Shown here piece by piece: positions 32,366 through 41,830 of a DNA stretch of 64,000 bases (positions are counted from its first letter, which is position 1; every line of letters begins with the position of its first letter). A model generated the notes under the pieces. That model was not told where the DNA came from. It did not search any database and saw only the letters and a list, made by a program, of their open reading frames with translations. The DNA is from Planctomycetota bacterium (GTDB taxonomy: Bacteria > Planctomycetota > Phycisphaerae > Phycisphaerales > Phycisphaeraceae), in assembly GCA_024279275.1 (NCBI GenBank), contig JAJRRS010000019.1, forward strand, positions 1-64,000, given 5' to 3'. The translations under genes were made by a program, and so were the position numbers.

Positions 32366-33640
32366 CTAATTTGATTTGGCTTTGGTGGGTTTAATCGTGG
32401 AAAGATCACCTAACTCATGGAGCAATTCAAAAGGTGGTTGTCTGCCGCGCTCTCGGCCGGTGAAGAAGTTAAATAGTAAAATTCCATCCGCTCCATCCTC
32501 CCACAGTTTGCGAGCGATGTTACGGTAGTTATCACTTCTTGGTTCCACTTCAATCGAACCATACAGTGGCATGTTATGCGGCATATTTTTACGATACTCG
32601 GCAATCGGCAGCGAGAAATCATTTCGCAAATAGTGTGACACCACTAAAAAATCAACCAGCCCCTCATTTGCCCATGCAACGGGATCGAGGCCAATAGCTA
32701 GATTTTGTTCTGGTTTAGCAAGAATACGGGCCGAGACTATCAGCGGACGGCCCCGTTGCTTGGCGACTTCGCGAGTCATTTCTCGTACTTCACGCACCCA
32801 GTTGGTCATCGTGGCGGTGAGTTCCGGGCCTTTGTTTTGAGGAAAGTAAATCGGAAATCGTTGAAAATCCAATTCAATCCCGTCGATCGCATATCGCTCA
32901 CAACCCTCACGAAGTTCGGCCAATCGTACGGCCCGCACTTCGGGGATCGCAAAGTTCAGTGCTCCAGGAAACCACGATGCAACTATTGGATTAACTTGGT
33001 AATCGGGGCGTCCGCCAATAATTTCTTTGAATTTGGGGTGAATTTCGTCACCCATTTTGCCGACATGCCATTCAGGATGTTCTCTCCAGAACTTGGAAAC
33101 AAGCAGACTATTGCGATTCTGCACGTCATGAATTTCGTTGAGCCGAAAGGTGATGAATACTTCCATTCCCTTTTCGCGTGCGCGATCTACTACTAGACCG
33201 ATTGGGTCGTGTCCGGCGTTCACCAGGCCGCGCAGGTTTGCCAAAGCACGCTCCTGAGTTCCCTTGCTCTCGGACTCGGACCCGACGCGCATGATATCCT
33301 CCCATTGCTCGTCGGTCATTAGTGAACCGATCATTTCGGTTACTTTGCTGGGATACAACATTGGCATGCCGTAACTTGGGCAGATAAAGAATGTCGTCAC
33401 CTGTGTGTCGGCAACTTCGTCTACATAGGCGTAGACATCCTCCGGCGACATCGGCGGTTTCTTGTCGATAAAAATATTGACGCCGTCGCTGTTATAGATA
33501 AAACGTCGTGGGCGTTCACTCTCCGCAGCAGATAGAACGCTACCAAGCGTAGAAGTGAGTACCATCACTGCTAATACGGCGCAGAATATCTTTGAATTAC
33601 TAGAGATGCCGCATTGATCGATTAAATATTTATATGTCAT
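32366..33640 (-). CDS. GHL10/COG1649-like TIM-barrel protein, secreted
   Basis: This 424-residue protein has a signal peptide (FCAVLAVMVLTSTLGSVLSA|AES) and a single barrel. Marks are RRFIYNSDGVNIFIDKKPPM, TTFFICPSYGMPMLYPS, KGMEVFITFRLNEIHD, YAIDGIELDFQRFPIYFPQN (GIELDF in the position of the acidic catalytic strand), RPLIVSARILAKPEQN, DFLVVSHYLRND and GADGILLFNFF. It belongs to the large set of glycoside-hydrolase-like proteins common in Planctomycetes; the substrate is unknown. Its ATG overlaps the TGA of a truncated frame upstream (33637-33640), so it once followed a longer gene. Confidence 0.7.
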   Translation of the reverse strand: MTYKYLIDQCGISSNSKIFCAVLAVMVLTSTLGSVLSAAESERPRRFIYNSDGVNIFIDKKPPMSPEDVYAYVDEVADTQVTTFFICPSYGMPMLYPSKVTEMIGSLMTDEQWEDIMRVGSESESKGTQERALANLRGLVNAGHDPIGLVVDRAREKGMEVFITFRLNEIHDVQNRNSLLVSKFWREHPEWHVGKMGDEIHPKFKEIIGGRPDYQVNPIVASWFPGALNFAIPEVRAVRLAELREGCERYAIDGIELDFQRFPIYFPQNKGPELTATMTNWVREVREMTREVAKQRGRPLIVSARILAKPEQNLAIGLDPVAWANEGLVDFLVVSHYLRNDFSLPIAEYRKNMPHNMPLYGSIEVEPRSDNYRNIARKLWEDGADGILLFNFFTGRERGRQPPFELLHELGDLSTIKPTKAKSN

Positions 33641-33846
33641 TGAGATCGCTCCAAGTAGTTGGGATCCGATATTTCCATCTGGCCTTCTCCCGGCAAAGCC
33701 GTCGGAACATCTGGGGCCTGTGTAACGCCCGCCTGTCCATACAATATGCCGTAGGCAAACAGCCGTACGGATTGGTCTTGATCCCGGACGACGGCATCAA
33801 GATTTGGGTGCGGGGCCAATTCGGCGTCCGCAAGTGAGTCATACCC
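33637..33846 (-). pseudogene. C-terminal remnant of a lost gene
   Basis: Downstream of a TAG at 33849-33847 an open frame reads YDSLADAELAPHPNLDAVVRDQDQSVRLFAYGILYGQAG and ends LERSQ*, with its TGA overlapping the start of the barrel gene (ATGA). There is no ATG in frame. The protein-like composition and the coupling suggest the 3' end of a gene deleted when the symporter was brought next to it. The other forward frames here carry no recognisable protein. Confidence 0.4.
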
Positions 33847-33849
33847 CTA

Positions 33850-35424
33850 TTATTGGTTCGTTACTTTTCGGTGGTTGAGCGACTTGAAAGTCAGGCCGCG
33901 TAACCGCGATTCAGGCAGAGGCGGGTGCCTTATTGACATCGCCCAGCCAATGCCAATCGCGAGCACGGGGCCCGGAATCCCCACGATCATAAAACTGATT
34001 CCGCCGTCTGGATGACTTTGAGATGTCAGGTACCAGACAAGCATAGAGGCGGTCACAACCCACCCCACTGCAAGTAGAACAAGCGCATCACCGGAAGTAG
34101 CCCGTTGGCTAAGCATCCCAAGAAGAAATACGGGCGGCAGTGCCACCGACAGCGACAGCCAGGCGGTAGCTGTTTCGAGCACGGTTGCGCCGATGCCATC
34201 GGACGTTAGATTCAATAACAAGCCTATGAGGATTGCCAGAACTCCGGTGACCAGAGTCATGACACGTGAGAAGGCGACCTGGTTAGATTCTGTGGCGTTT
34301 GGCCGGAAGAACCGGGTGTAGAAATCCTTTGTGGCCACGGTCGCCAGGCTGTTAATCCCGGAGTCCAAGGTGCTCATGATCGCCGCGAGCATGGCCGCAA
34401 TGATCAGGCCTGGGATCGGTGTCGGAAGTTGGGTTGCGATAAATCGAAACAAGGCCAAGTCGCCCTGCTCCGGTCGTTGGTCCACAGGCAGTTGCCCATA
34501 GAACCCGAAGATGGCTAATCCAAGAAACCACAGGACAAACACCAACGGGGTGACCAGCAGCACCGAGGTATACATCGCCCGCTTGGCCTGGCGGTACGAT
34601 GAGGTACTTAGAAGCCTCTGAAGTGCGATCTGATCTGAACTATTAAAGAACATTTTTTCGTTGAAGATCACAGCTGCTAAACCAAGGAACGTCACACGGG
34701 CGCTGTAGCTGAATCCATAGAACCAAGGCTCTGCGATGTCCGGCGCGCCACGGCCATTCTCAAACGCATGGGTAATCACCCCCACCGCCCCACCGGGGAC
34801 TTCGGCCACGGCATAAATTACGACCAAGCCGATACCACCGACCAAAACAATGAACTGGATAAAGTCAGACCATACGACAGCTTTAAACCCGCCGAGAAGT
34901 GTGTACAGCGTGCCGACACCGCCGACGGTGAGGATTGTGATCCAGACGGGCCAGTTGTTGGCACCTGTGAATACTTTCGCCGAAGCATAAAGCACCAGCC
35001 CAATGTAGATGACACGAGACAGCCAGAAGTACCCCGCCGCTAACGCACGTATCCCAGATCCAAAACGACGGCCCAGGTATTCAAAAGGTGTGAATACCCG
35101 GTTAACAAAATAGAACCGGACAAAGATATGGAACGCAAGTATGGTGAAGAGCGGGGACATGAACTCCCCAACAGCTAGAGTAACGCCGTTGGTATACGCC
35201 TCCCCGGGGACGCCGACCATCGTCAACGTACTCAAGAGCGACACAACATAGGATATCCCAATCAACCACCACGGCATGTTCCTGCCGCCGAGAAGATAAC
35301 TCTCGGTATCACAGTTCCCGCGACTAAACCAGACACCGATCCCCATGACGGCCAGCAGGTACAGCGCCATCACGCTGTAATCGCCCAAGGACATGTCAGC
35401 CAGGATGATCGGGTAAGTATGCAT
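33850..35424 (-). CDS. Sodium:solute symporter (SSS family)
   Basis: A permease of about 524 residues with 13 or so hydrophobic segments. The SSS signature region SYLLGGRNMPWWLIGISYVVSLLSTLTMVGVPGEAY occurs early, followed by FTPFEYLGRRFGSGIRALAAG, YTLLGGFKAVVWSDFIQF, FNEKMFFNSSDQIALQRLLS and AAMLAAIMSTLDSGINSLATVATKDFYTRFF. The last region contains the conserved sodium-site serines. It should take up a sugar, sugar acid or amino sugar with sodium. The ATG at 35424 is preferred over a GTG at 35436 because GTGAGA precedes it. It follows the TauE/SafE gene by 75 bases on the same strand. Confidence 0.88.
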   Translation of the reverse strand: MHTYPIILADMSLGDYSVMALYLLAVMGIGVWFSRGNCDTESYLLGGRNMPWWLIGISYVVSLLSTLTMVGVPGEAYTNGVTLAVGEFMSPLFTILAFHIFVRFYFVNRVFTPFEYLGRRFGSGIRALAAGYFWLSRVIYIGLVLYASAKVFTGANNWPVWITILTVGGVGTLYTLLGGFKAVVWSDFIQFIVLVGGIGLVVIYAVAEVPGGAVGVITHAFENGRGAPDIAEPWFYGFSYSARVTFLGLAAVIFNEKMFFNSSDQIALQRLLSTSSYRQAKRAMYTSVLLVTPLVFVLWFLGLAIFGFYGQLPVDQRPEQGDLALFRFIATQLPTPIPGLIIAAMLAAIMSTLDSGINSLATVATKDFYTRFFRPNATESNQVAFSRVMTLVTGVLAILIGLLLNLTSDGIGATVLETATAWLSLSVALPPVFLLGMLSQRATSGDALVLLAVGWVVTASMLVWYLTSQSHPDGGISFMIVGIPGPVLAIGIGWAMSIRHPPLPESRLRGLTFKSLNHRKVTNQ

Positions 35425-35498
35425 CGCGGTTCTCACTTATTTAATAACTCGCCCTACGGGATGAATTGTTTGCCCTAACCTCTACGGCAATACGGTTT

Positions 35499-36266
35499 TC
35501 AGGAGGCTATGCCGTATGTATTCAATAGACTCACAACGGCGAGTACTGTTAATAGCACCATGAGATACTGCCGGAACTGTTGCTCGGGTATTCGGTTTCG
35601 CAGTTTTGCGCCGATGTAAAAACCAACCCATACGACGGGCGTTAAACCCAAGCCCGTAAGAATGGTTGTTTGGTCATAAAGCCCGCAGAGCATTAGACCG
35701 ATGGCCGACGCCAAAGTGGTGGCAAGAAAGTAACGCGCGAACACGACATGCGTCACCATCTTCTCCCAATGCTGAATCAAGCCACAGATAACAACCGGGG
35801 GGCCACCGAGATTCGACGAACCGCACATGAAACCCCCCAGCACGCCTGAGAAGATTTGCACTATTGAGCGAGACCCACCGGTACGAAGTGTCACAAGACG
35901 AGACCGCCAGAACAGGATCAATAGCAGGGCTGAAGTTAGGATGGCGATGCTGAAATAGCGTTTTAGGAAGAGTGGGTCTGCATAATACAGCAGCATTACG
36001 CCCATTGGAACACCCACCACACCCGACAAAGCTACACGCAAAGCGACCCCTTGGGTCTCGATCCTCCGTGTTTCCATAACGCGTAATAGATAATTTACGA
36101 TACTAATGATGATGCCCAGGCCGACGATTTGCACAGGATCGACGAAGAATTGCAAAAACGAAACCAGAATGATCCCGAACCCAAAACCTACCGATGTCGA
36201 TACTGCGCTGGCCACAAGAGTAGCCAGGATAACTAAGCCGAATTGCATACTCCAAGGATCGGGCAT
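35499..36266 (-). CDS. TauE/SafE (TSUP) family permease
   Basis: This 255-residue integral membrane protein has seven or eight helices arranged as two repeats: FGLVILATLVASAVSTSVGFGFGIILVSFLQFFVDPVQIVGLG and, later, GVLGGFMCGSSNLGGPPVVICGLIQHW. The N-terminal G-x-GFG and the central GG-x-x-G-G-PP segments are hallmarks of the family, which moves sulfite, sulfonates and related organic anions. AGGATG four bases before the ATG is the ribosome site. It sits between a hypothetical paralog and the SSS symporter, so it may export or import an anionic product of the same pathway. Confidence 0.85.
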   Translation of the reverse strand: MPDPWSMQFGLVILATLVASAVSTSVGFGFGIILVSFLQFFVDPVQIVGLGIIISIVNYLLRVMETRRIETQGVALRVALSGVVGVPMGVMLLYYADPLFLKRYFSIAILTSALLLILFWRSRLVTLRTGGSRSIVQIFSGVLGGFMCGSSNLGGPPVVICGLIQHWEKMVTHVVFARYFLATTLASAIGLMLCGLYDQTTILTGLGLTPVVWVGFYIGAKLRNRIPEQQFRQYLMVLLTVLAVVSLLNTYGIAS

Positions 36267-36339
36267 GTTTCATCCTAAATAGGTGGGAACGAGAGTCGTA
36301 TTGGTTCGTACTGCCTACTCGGCATAATTACAGACCCGA

Positions 36340-37173
36340 TCACCGAGCGAACCAACGCAAAGAGTGGCGGGTCTGTGTGCAAAGCCATTCTAATGTGGAT
36401 GGATTAAGCGTCTGTCGTTCAACCCGGCCATCGGTTCGGACCAAGAGCCAACCAGGCTCGAAGGCTTCTCCGATGAATCTGAGCGGCACACATGGCCGGA
36501 CTAGAAGAGTCGGGATCGTCATTGCGCCAAAGAATCCGGCGTCGAGGTGTGCAAACTGAGTTCCACACTCGATGAACACCTCGTGCCCCAGCGTAGAATC
36601 TTCTTGACAGGAGAGGTGATTCCAAAGATTACGGACCCCCACTTTGAGGGCACGTCCCGAAGCCGCCGCACGACACACGTCATCCCAACAACCTTTAAGG
36701 GGCCTTCCTTCCGCATCATGCGAGAAAACTTCTTGCCAATCATCCCGAGCCCACCAGTGATAGTGCTTTGAAAGCCAGGGCGTGTCGTCCTTACTATCGA
36801 AAGGCCGCTCATCCACGCGGACCCAGGGGCCCGTGGAACCGTCCGCCGGTTGACCATCCAACGGCACAAATGCCGAACTAGACGGCGCGGTGACATTGAA
36901 TATCCAGTAGGCCATACTAGGCCGCTTGAAAAAGTGAAACCCACATTCGGCGGGGTGTCTTAATGTGGACAGACCCCCAACCTGTCCCTCATCAAATACC
37001 CAGGTTGTCTGCAGCGCCATCGTCTCCTCAACCAACCCGGTAGACGGTGGATCGTATGTTGAGTAGCGCCTAAGATCGGCGCCTCGACGAACCGCGTCCG
37101 CAACCGAATCTGAGTCGCCCTCGGTTGGGCGAAAGTCCTCGCCGACGCTGCATAATTTTGCCCATTCATTCAT
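36340..37173 (-). CDS. Uncharacterised protein, tandem paralog A
   Basis: I do not recognise this 277-residue family. It shares with the next gene RRGADLR near residue 33, MAYWIFNV, HDAEGRPLKGCWDD, a W-V/L-x-RTDG block and the ending RWFAR. It has no signal peptide and no membrane segment, so it should be cytoplasmic. The content (many Trp, Pro and short beta segments) suggests a beta-rich fold. Being a tandem pair between the transporter genes and the kinase/oxidoreductase genes, the two could form a heteromeric enzyme or sugar-binding complex. Confidence 0.55.
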   Translation of the reverse strand: MNEWAKLCSVGEDFRPTEGDSDSVADAVRRGADLRRYSTYDPPSTGLVEETMALQTTWVFDEGQVGGLSTLRHPAECGFHFFKRPSMAYWIFNVTAPSSSAFVPLDGQPADGSTGPWVRVDERPFDSKDDTPWLSKHYHWWARDDWQEVFSHDAEGRPLKGCWDDVCRAAASGRALKVGVRNLWNHLSCQEDSTLGHEVFIECGTQFAHLDAGFFGAMTIPTLLVRPCVPLRFIGEAFEPGWLLVRTDGRVERQTLNPSTLEWLCTQTRHSLRWFAR

Positions 37174-37233
37174 TTGGTTGAGTCTGGAATAATGTAAGTT
37201 TTATCCTGTTGCGGCAATCTGTTCCGCAGGTCA

Positions 37234-38157
37234 CTAACGAACAAACCACCGGCAAGGGAAGCGGCCCGTCCAATCACGGAACCGTCGGGTATAAGGATCG
37301 AGGCTGCGTACGGAGGCGCTGCCATCAGTTCTGGCGATTACCCAGGAAACGTCCCAGCGCCCCGAGCCGTAGCTCATTGGGACCGCTGGCGCCACACGCA
37401 CGACGGGGTGGGTCTGAGCTTCGTAGAGATGCTTGGTGGTATGAGTAAACCCCGAGCCCAGCGGTGTAAATACTTCGGCCACGGGTCCGTCACCGAGGTC
37501 ACTGCACAGACCCTTGATTGCGACCTTGATCTCCCGACCGCAGTGCTGCGCATCGGCCAAGTCTTTCCATGAACCGCTAAGAACGTCGCCATTCTCATCG
37601 TGGGCGAGCACCTCCGTCCAGGTGTCCTGCACCCAGAACCTGTAGACCTCCATGTGGTAGATAAAATTCCGTGACGGGCTTGTGCTGTCGAGATCATATG
37701 CGTGGGTCTCGCTCATCTTCGGCATGTTTGCTGGGGTTGGGACTAACTCATATACCCCAGATTCTTTCGCGGTGAGTTCGTGAGTATCTAGTGGCAGTGT
37801 TGCGCATGATTGGTGTCCTGTCATGTTGTACATGAACAGTGACATCCTTGGCTGTGGCCCGTTAAACCCCAGGATCGGGTTCAGCGGCTGTCGTGTTGAC
37901 GTGTTGCCGGCTATGTGTCGGTCATCGACAAGGAATGTCTGACGGAAGTCGATGACCTCCTGAATCAGGCCGTCATGTTCGGTGAGGTCTGCGTCGTCCA
38001 GAGGAGGTGCGATGTGTTCTTCGAAGTAGAACTCGGTGTAAACGCGCAGGTCTGCCCCCCGTCGGGTTGCATCACACAACATCGTCTCGCTTCCCGAGAC
38101 TACGTTTTCGCTGCGGTCTAATTCCAGAGCACATTGCCAATGATTATCATGCTTCAT
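37234..38157 (-). CDS. Uncharacterised protein, tandem paralog B
   Basis: This 307-residue protein is the upstream partner of the preceding paralog: ATRRGADLRVY, SLFMYNMTG, HDENGDVLSGSWKDL, WVIARTDGSASVRSLDP and RWFVR align with it in the same order. Overall identity looks modest, so the duplication is old. No family recognised and no secretion signal. The 60 bases between the two genes suggest one transcript. Confidence 0.55.
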   Translation of the reverse strand: MKHDNHWQCALELDRSENVVSGSETMLCDATRRGADLRVYTEFYFEEHIAPPLDDADLTEHDGLIQEVIDFRQTFLVDDRHIAGNTSTRQPLNPILGFNGPQPRMSLFMYNMTGHQSCATLPLDTHELTAKESGVYELVPTPANMPKMSETHAYDLDSTSPSRNFIYHMEVYRFWVQDTWTEVLAHDENGDVLSGSWKDLADAQHCGREIKVAIKGLCSDLGDGPVAEVFTPLGSGFTHTTKHLYEAQTHPVVRVAPAVPMSYGSGRWDVSWVIARTDGSASVRSLDPYTRRFRDWTGRFPCRWFVR

Positions 38158-38225
38158 AGATAGGTATCCGTTGTCACCCCGGTCACGTCGTTATTTCATG
38201 CCTCAAGAGGATCGGCATTTAACTC

Positions 38226-39341
38226 TTATCGTGTCATATCCAGCGTGGGATCCTGGCGTTGCCAACCGGTATCAATACGTTGCTGGACTTCCTGCCGAGT
38301 GGGGACGGCACTGACCGCGTCGGTCGCTTCGACACTACAGGCGCCCACCGCAACTGCCATCGTTGCGGCCTGTCGGGGTGTCCCGCCTTTTAACAACTCG
38401 GCGAGGAACCCGGCGATCGTACAGTCGCCGGCTCCGGTGGTCCCGACGCAATCCACTTGGAAACACGGGGCAAAGATCTCTTGTCCTGACCAGTTTTCGA
38501 TGTCGTGTGACAGGCACGGGCCGGCCAAGCGCAGCCTGTCAGTGTCGGGGGTGGTGCGCAGGTATGCGCCGCGGTCGCCCAGCTTGATCAAGACAACCGC
38601 AGCCCCCATCGCCAGCAGCTCTTCGCTGAGCAGTCTGAGTGTCTGCGCATCGATGTGGTTCGGCGGGGAATCCTTCTCTGCGCTTCGACCGAGCATGAAC
38701 AGGGTCTCGTCGATGCTGGGCGCGAAGATATCCACCTGCGGCAACACCCGATTCAACCAGGCACGCCAGTCGATTTTGCCGGCCTTGGAGTGTGGATCGA
38801 TAGTCGCCATATCCAGCGACGTGGTTGTGCCGTGCTTTTTTGCGAGAGAGAATATCCGGCCCATGGATTCACCGTCGTCCTTGTATAGATTTTCCATCAA
38901 CGGTGGGTACCCGAAGTGAAACACCTTTGCGCCGTCGAAGTGATCGGAATCGATGTCGCTCTCATCAAAGGTCGCGTTGGCGCCGGGGCAGTGCAGGAAC
39001 AAGCGATCGGCCTCGGGAGGGCTGACGACGATGGTGTAGCTGGTGGTCTCACCCGGCACGGTGTGCATCGCCTCGGCGCGCTCCGGGCCGTACCTACGCA
39101 GCAGTTCCAGCACGCGGCGGGCGAATGGGTCGTCTCCGAGCTTGCCAATAAGCGCCGTCTTGACACCCAGGCGGTGCAGTGCCAAGCCGGTGTTGGCGAC
39201 CGCACCTCCGGTAGCGAACCGTGCGGGGCCGACCTCGATGAGTTGGCCGGGCGACAGCGATTCGATCCGGTGCGTGATCTGGGGAATCACGTCCAGACAG
39301 ATGTGCCCGGCGACGATAGCTTCGGGTGTTCCGTCAGGCAT
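38226..39341 (-). CDS. PfkB/ribokinase-family sugar kinase
   Basis: This 371-residue kinase has the PfkB start (EAIVAGHICLDVIPQI, then GGAVANTGLALHRLGVKTALIGKLGDDPFARRVL) and the C-terminal ATP/catalytic signature VDCVGTTGAGDCTIAGFLAELLKGG with the base aspartate in GAGD. The lid region binds a sugar (PGETTSYTIVVSPPEADRLFLHCPGAN). Substrate is not obvious; in this operon an amino sugar or its deaminated keto sugar is the best guess. Its start overlaps the end of the upstream oxidoreductase by eight bases, so they are coupled. Confidence 0.85.
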   Translation of the reverse strand: MPDGTPEAIVAGHICLDVIPQITHRIESLSPGQLIEVGPARFATGGAVANTGLALHRLGVKTALIGKLGDDPFARRVLELLRRYGPERAEAMHTVPGETTSYTIVVSPPEADRLFLHCPGANATFDESDIDSDHFDGAKVFHFGYPPLMENLYKDDGESMGRIFSLAKKHGTTTSLDMATIDPHSKAGKIDWRAWLNRVLPQVDIFAPSIDETLFMLGRSAEKDSPPNHIDAQTLRLLSEELLAMGAAVVLIKLGDRGAYLRTTPDTDRLRLAGPCLSHDIENWSGQEIFAPCFQVDCVGTTGAGDCTIAGFLAELLKGGTPRQAATMAVAVGACSVEATDAVSAVPTRQEVQQRIDTGWQRQDPTLDMTR

Positions 39342-40506
39342 TGTCGCACCCGTCGTAATCGATGTTTACAACCTGAGTCTGCTTATGCGACTGGAGCGCT
39401 GCGGTGAAGATCGCGTGGGATTGTGCGGCCTCGGTGGGAGTGACGCAGGTGAACGGCTGGGTCATGTCTTTGCCGTGGCTAAGTTCGTCGCAGAAGGCGG
39501 CCCACATCTGAAGTATCGAATCGGAGAACCCGAACTCGAAGATGCCGCCGGTGATGGATGGGTAGGCGGATTTGTGCGGGGTATCGACGACGTGCCAGGC
39601 CTGGTTGCCGCCGGGTTCGTAGGGGAGGTAGCGGAGCGTGCTCGGTTCCTTGGTGCTGAAGTGTGCGGAGAAGTCGGTGCCGTTGATGCGGATGAACCAG
39701 GTGTTGGCGTTGCCCGGTGCGATGCGTTTGGTGGATAACAACATGGGGATCGATTCGCCATCATGGTCGAACTGGGTTGCGAGTATCGCGTTGTCCCAGG
39801 TCTCGCAAGGAACAGGTTTCCCGTCTGGGCCGGGGCGTGTGGGCATGATGTTCGACAGCAGGGCGCGGACGTTCTTAGGCTTCCAGCCGAAGCGTAACGG
39901 CAGGTGCAGGACGTGCATGCCCAGGTCGCCCATGCAGCCGTACTCGCCGTTGGTTTGGATCATGCGCTTCCAGTTGATCGCCTTGTGGGGGTCCATGTCG
40001 CTGCTGTGCCAGAAGCCTGCCTCGACGTCGATGATCTTTCCGAATCGCCCCTCGCGGACCCATTGCCCGATCTGATAAGCCCCCGGATAAAAAGGGATCT
40101 CTGAGGAGCAGCGTACTAGAACGTCCGGATGTTTGGCGATCGCGGCGCTGATCTTGCTGTTTGCTTCGCGGTCGATCCCGAATGGCTTCTCACCCAACAG
40201 GTGCTTGCCGGCCTTGATGATGTCGGTGTACAGGTCGGCGTGGAGGTTGTGCGGCACGGCGCAGTAGATAGCGTCGATTTCACTATCGCTTAACAACTCA
40301 CGGTAATCGGTCACAGACTTTGTGACACTGCCGACGTGCGACGTAAACCATGCCGTCGCAGCGGGGTTGGGGTCGCAGACCGCGGTGATCTTTGGCTCGA
40401 AGGCGACATCGCCGAGGTGGCACCACCGCCCGGCGGCGCTGGCGAACTCTTTGCCCATTAGGCCGCAGCCGATGATCCCGAAACGGATGACTTTCTTACT
40501 TGACAT
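39334..40506 (-). CDS. Gfo/Idh/MocA-family NAD(P)-dependent oxidoreductase
   Basis: This 390-residue protein has a Rossmann start (IRFGIIGCGLMGKEFASAAGRW), IDAIYCAVPHNLHADLYTDIIKAGKHLLGEKPFGID with the EKP catalytic lysine, and the C-terminal sugar-binding half (DVEAGFWHSSDMDPHKAINWKRM, GCMGDLGMHVLHLPLRFGW with the DLGxHxxD-type histidine). It oxidises or epimerises a sugar or inositol alcohol with a nicotinamide cofactor. It overlaps the kinase gene and follows the AGE epimerase gene by 44 bases. Confidence 0.88.
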   Translation of the reverse strand: MSSKKVIRFGIIGCGLMGKEFASAAGRWCHLGDVAFEPKITAVCDPNPAATAWFTSHVGSVTKSVTDYRELLSDSEIDAIYCAVPHNLHADLYTDIIKAGKHLLGEKPFGIDREANSKISAAIAKHPDVLVRCSSEIPFYPGAYQIGQWVREGRFGKIIDVEAGFWHSSDMDPHKAINWKRMIQTNGEYGCMGDLGMHVLHLPLRFGWKPKNVRALLSNIMPTRPGPDGKPVPCETWDNAILATQFDHDGESIPMLLSTKRIAPGNANTWFIRINGTDFSAHFSTKEPSTLRYLPYEPGGNQAWHVVDTPHKSAYPSITGGIFEFGFSDSILQMWAAFCDELSHGKDMTQPFTCVTPTEAAQSHAIFTAALQSHKQTQVVNIDYDGCDNA

Positions 40507-40550
40507 CGTGATACTTCACTTTCACTTCAGGTGTTTGATTGCGTCGATGG

Positions 40551-41744
40551 TTACATCTGTTCCAACAATTTCCAGCAGTTCAACTGCATGCGTGGCAGGT
40601 GGAACGGGCCTTTCCACATATTACCCTTGAGCGTAGACGAGACCGTCCCGTCGCGGTGCAGGTACCCGAACCATTCACCGTTGTTGCGGTCGGGGAAGTG
40701 GGCGTATGACCAGTCGTGCAGTTTCGTGTGCCAGTCCAGATACCGGCTGTGTCCCGTTAGGTGGTAGGCCAGCAGGGTGGCATAGATCGCCTCGTTGTGC
40801 GGCCACCACAGCTTCATGTCGTGTTCGTACTTGGGGTTTGGATACCCCTTGCAATCAAGGAAATAATACAGCCCGCCGAACTCGTCGTCCCACCCGCAAT
40901 CAAGCGACCAGTCGATGATCTGGCAGGCCGAATCGATCAGCGTCTTGTCGTTGCCACGAAGTCGGGCCTCTTCGAGGATAAACCATGCGGTCTCCAGGGC
41001 GTGCCCGGGGTTAACCTCTCGGCCGTCGGGCTGATCGATAAACGCGCCATCGACCCCGACGTTTTCCAAGAGCATCTTGAACTCGGGCTTCACGAAGTGA
41101 TCGAATACTTCGGCCATCGAATCGTCGATCACCTCCCGATAGAAAGCATCATCGTCCACCCCGCGTAGTATCTGGGTGGTGGCCAGGATGATCATGGGCA
41201 TGGCGTGAGACTTCATCGATCTCGTCTCGGGGATGCCCTTTGGCTCAAGCAGGCCCGGCGTGGTGTGGTGACGGATGATCAGGCGGTACAGATCGCGTGC
41301 CTCCTGTTTCGCCCGGCCGTCACCGGTAGCTTTGGCGTACTCTGCGAACGCGATCACGCCGAACGTTTCGGTGAACAGGTACCGACGCTTGCGCAGCGGT
41401 CGGCCGTCGCGTGTCACGGCGTAGAACATCCTGCCGTCGGAGTCGAACCCATACTTACGCAGAAAGTCGATGCCGTGCTTCGCCCACCGAAGCCACTCCT
41501 CGCGTTTCTCGACTTCGTTGTACAGTCGTGCGAACAGCCAGGTGATCCGACCGATGACCCACAAGGGTTTGTCGGTTGACACGACCGTACCGTCCGCATC
41601 AAGGAAGGTCATGAACCCGCCGTACTCGGTGTCGGGCGCGTGGGTCTGCCAGAACGGGATGGTGTCTTTGAGTAGCCCATCACGGTAGATCGAGATCAAC
41701 TCATTTCGTCTGGTGGGGTTCATTTCTTTGTTGCCTTTGGCCAT
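40551..41744 (-). CDS. AGE-family N-acylglucosamine 2-epimerase
   Basis: A 397-residue alpha/alpha-barrel of the AGE superfamily, which interconverts N-acylglucosamine and N-acylmannosamine (or glucose/mannose type pairs). Blocks are KPLWVIGRITWLFARLYNEVEKREEWL, LFTETFGVIAFAEYAKATGDGRAK, REVNPGHALETAWFILEEARLRG with the NPGH catalytic-type histidine, and KLWWPHNEAIYATLLAYHLTG. An epimerase fits between an N-acetylneuraminate-type lyase product (ManNAc) and deacetylation and deamination of GlcNAc. Met8 at 41723 is an alternative start. Spacing to its neighbours is 44 and 86 bases. Confidence 0.85.
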   Translation of the reverse strand: MAKGNKEMNPTRRNELISIYRDGLLKDTIPFWQTHAPDTEYGGFMTFLDADGTVVSTDKPLWVIGRITWLFARLYNEVEKREEWLRWAKHGIDFLRKYGFDSDGRMFYAVTRDGRPLRKRRYLFTETFGVIAFAEYAKATGDGRAKQEARDLYRLIIRHHTTPGLLEPKGIPETRSMKSHAMPMIILATTQILRGVDDDAFYREVIDDSMAEVFDHFVKPEFKMLLENVGVDGAFIDQPDGREVNPGHALETAWFILEEARLRGNDKTLIDSACQIIDWSLDCGWDDEFGGLYYFLDCKGYPNPKYEHDMKLWWPHNEAIYATLLAYHLTGHSRYLDWHTKLHDWSYAHFPDRNNGEWFGYLHRDGTVSSTLKGNMWKGPFHLPRMQLNCWKLLEQM

Positions 41745-41830
41745 TCAACCAAACAGGCCTGGCGCTGCGATCCCTAACCGAGTCTGCAGAACCAATTCAT
41801 TTCATATGCTTACTACGCATATGGCTTGCC

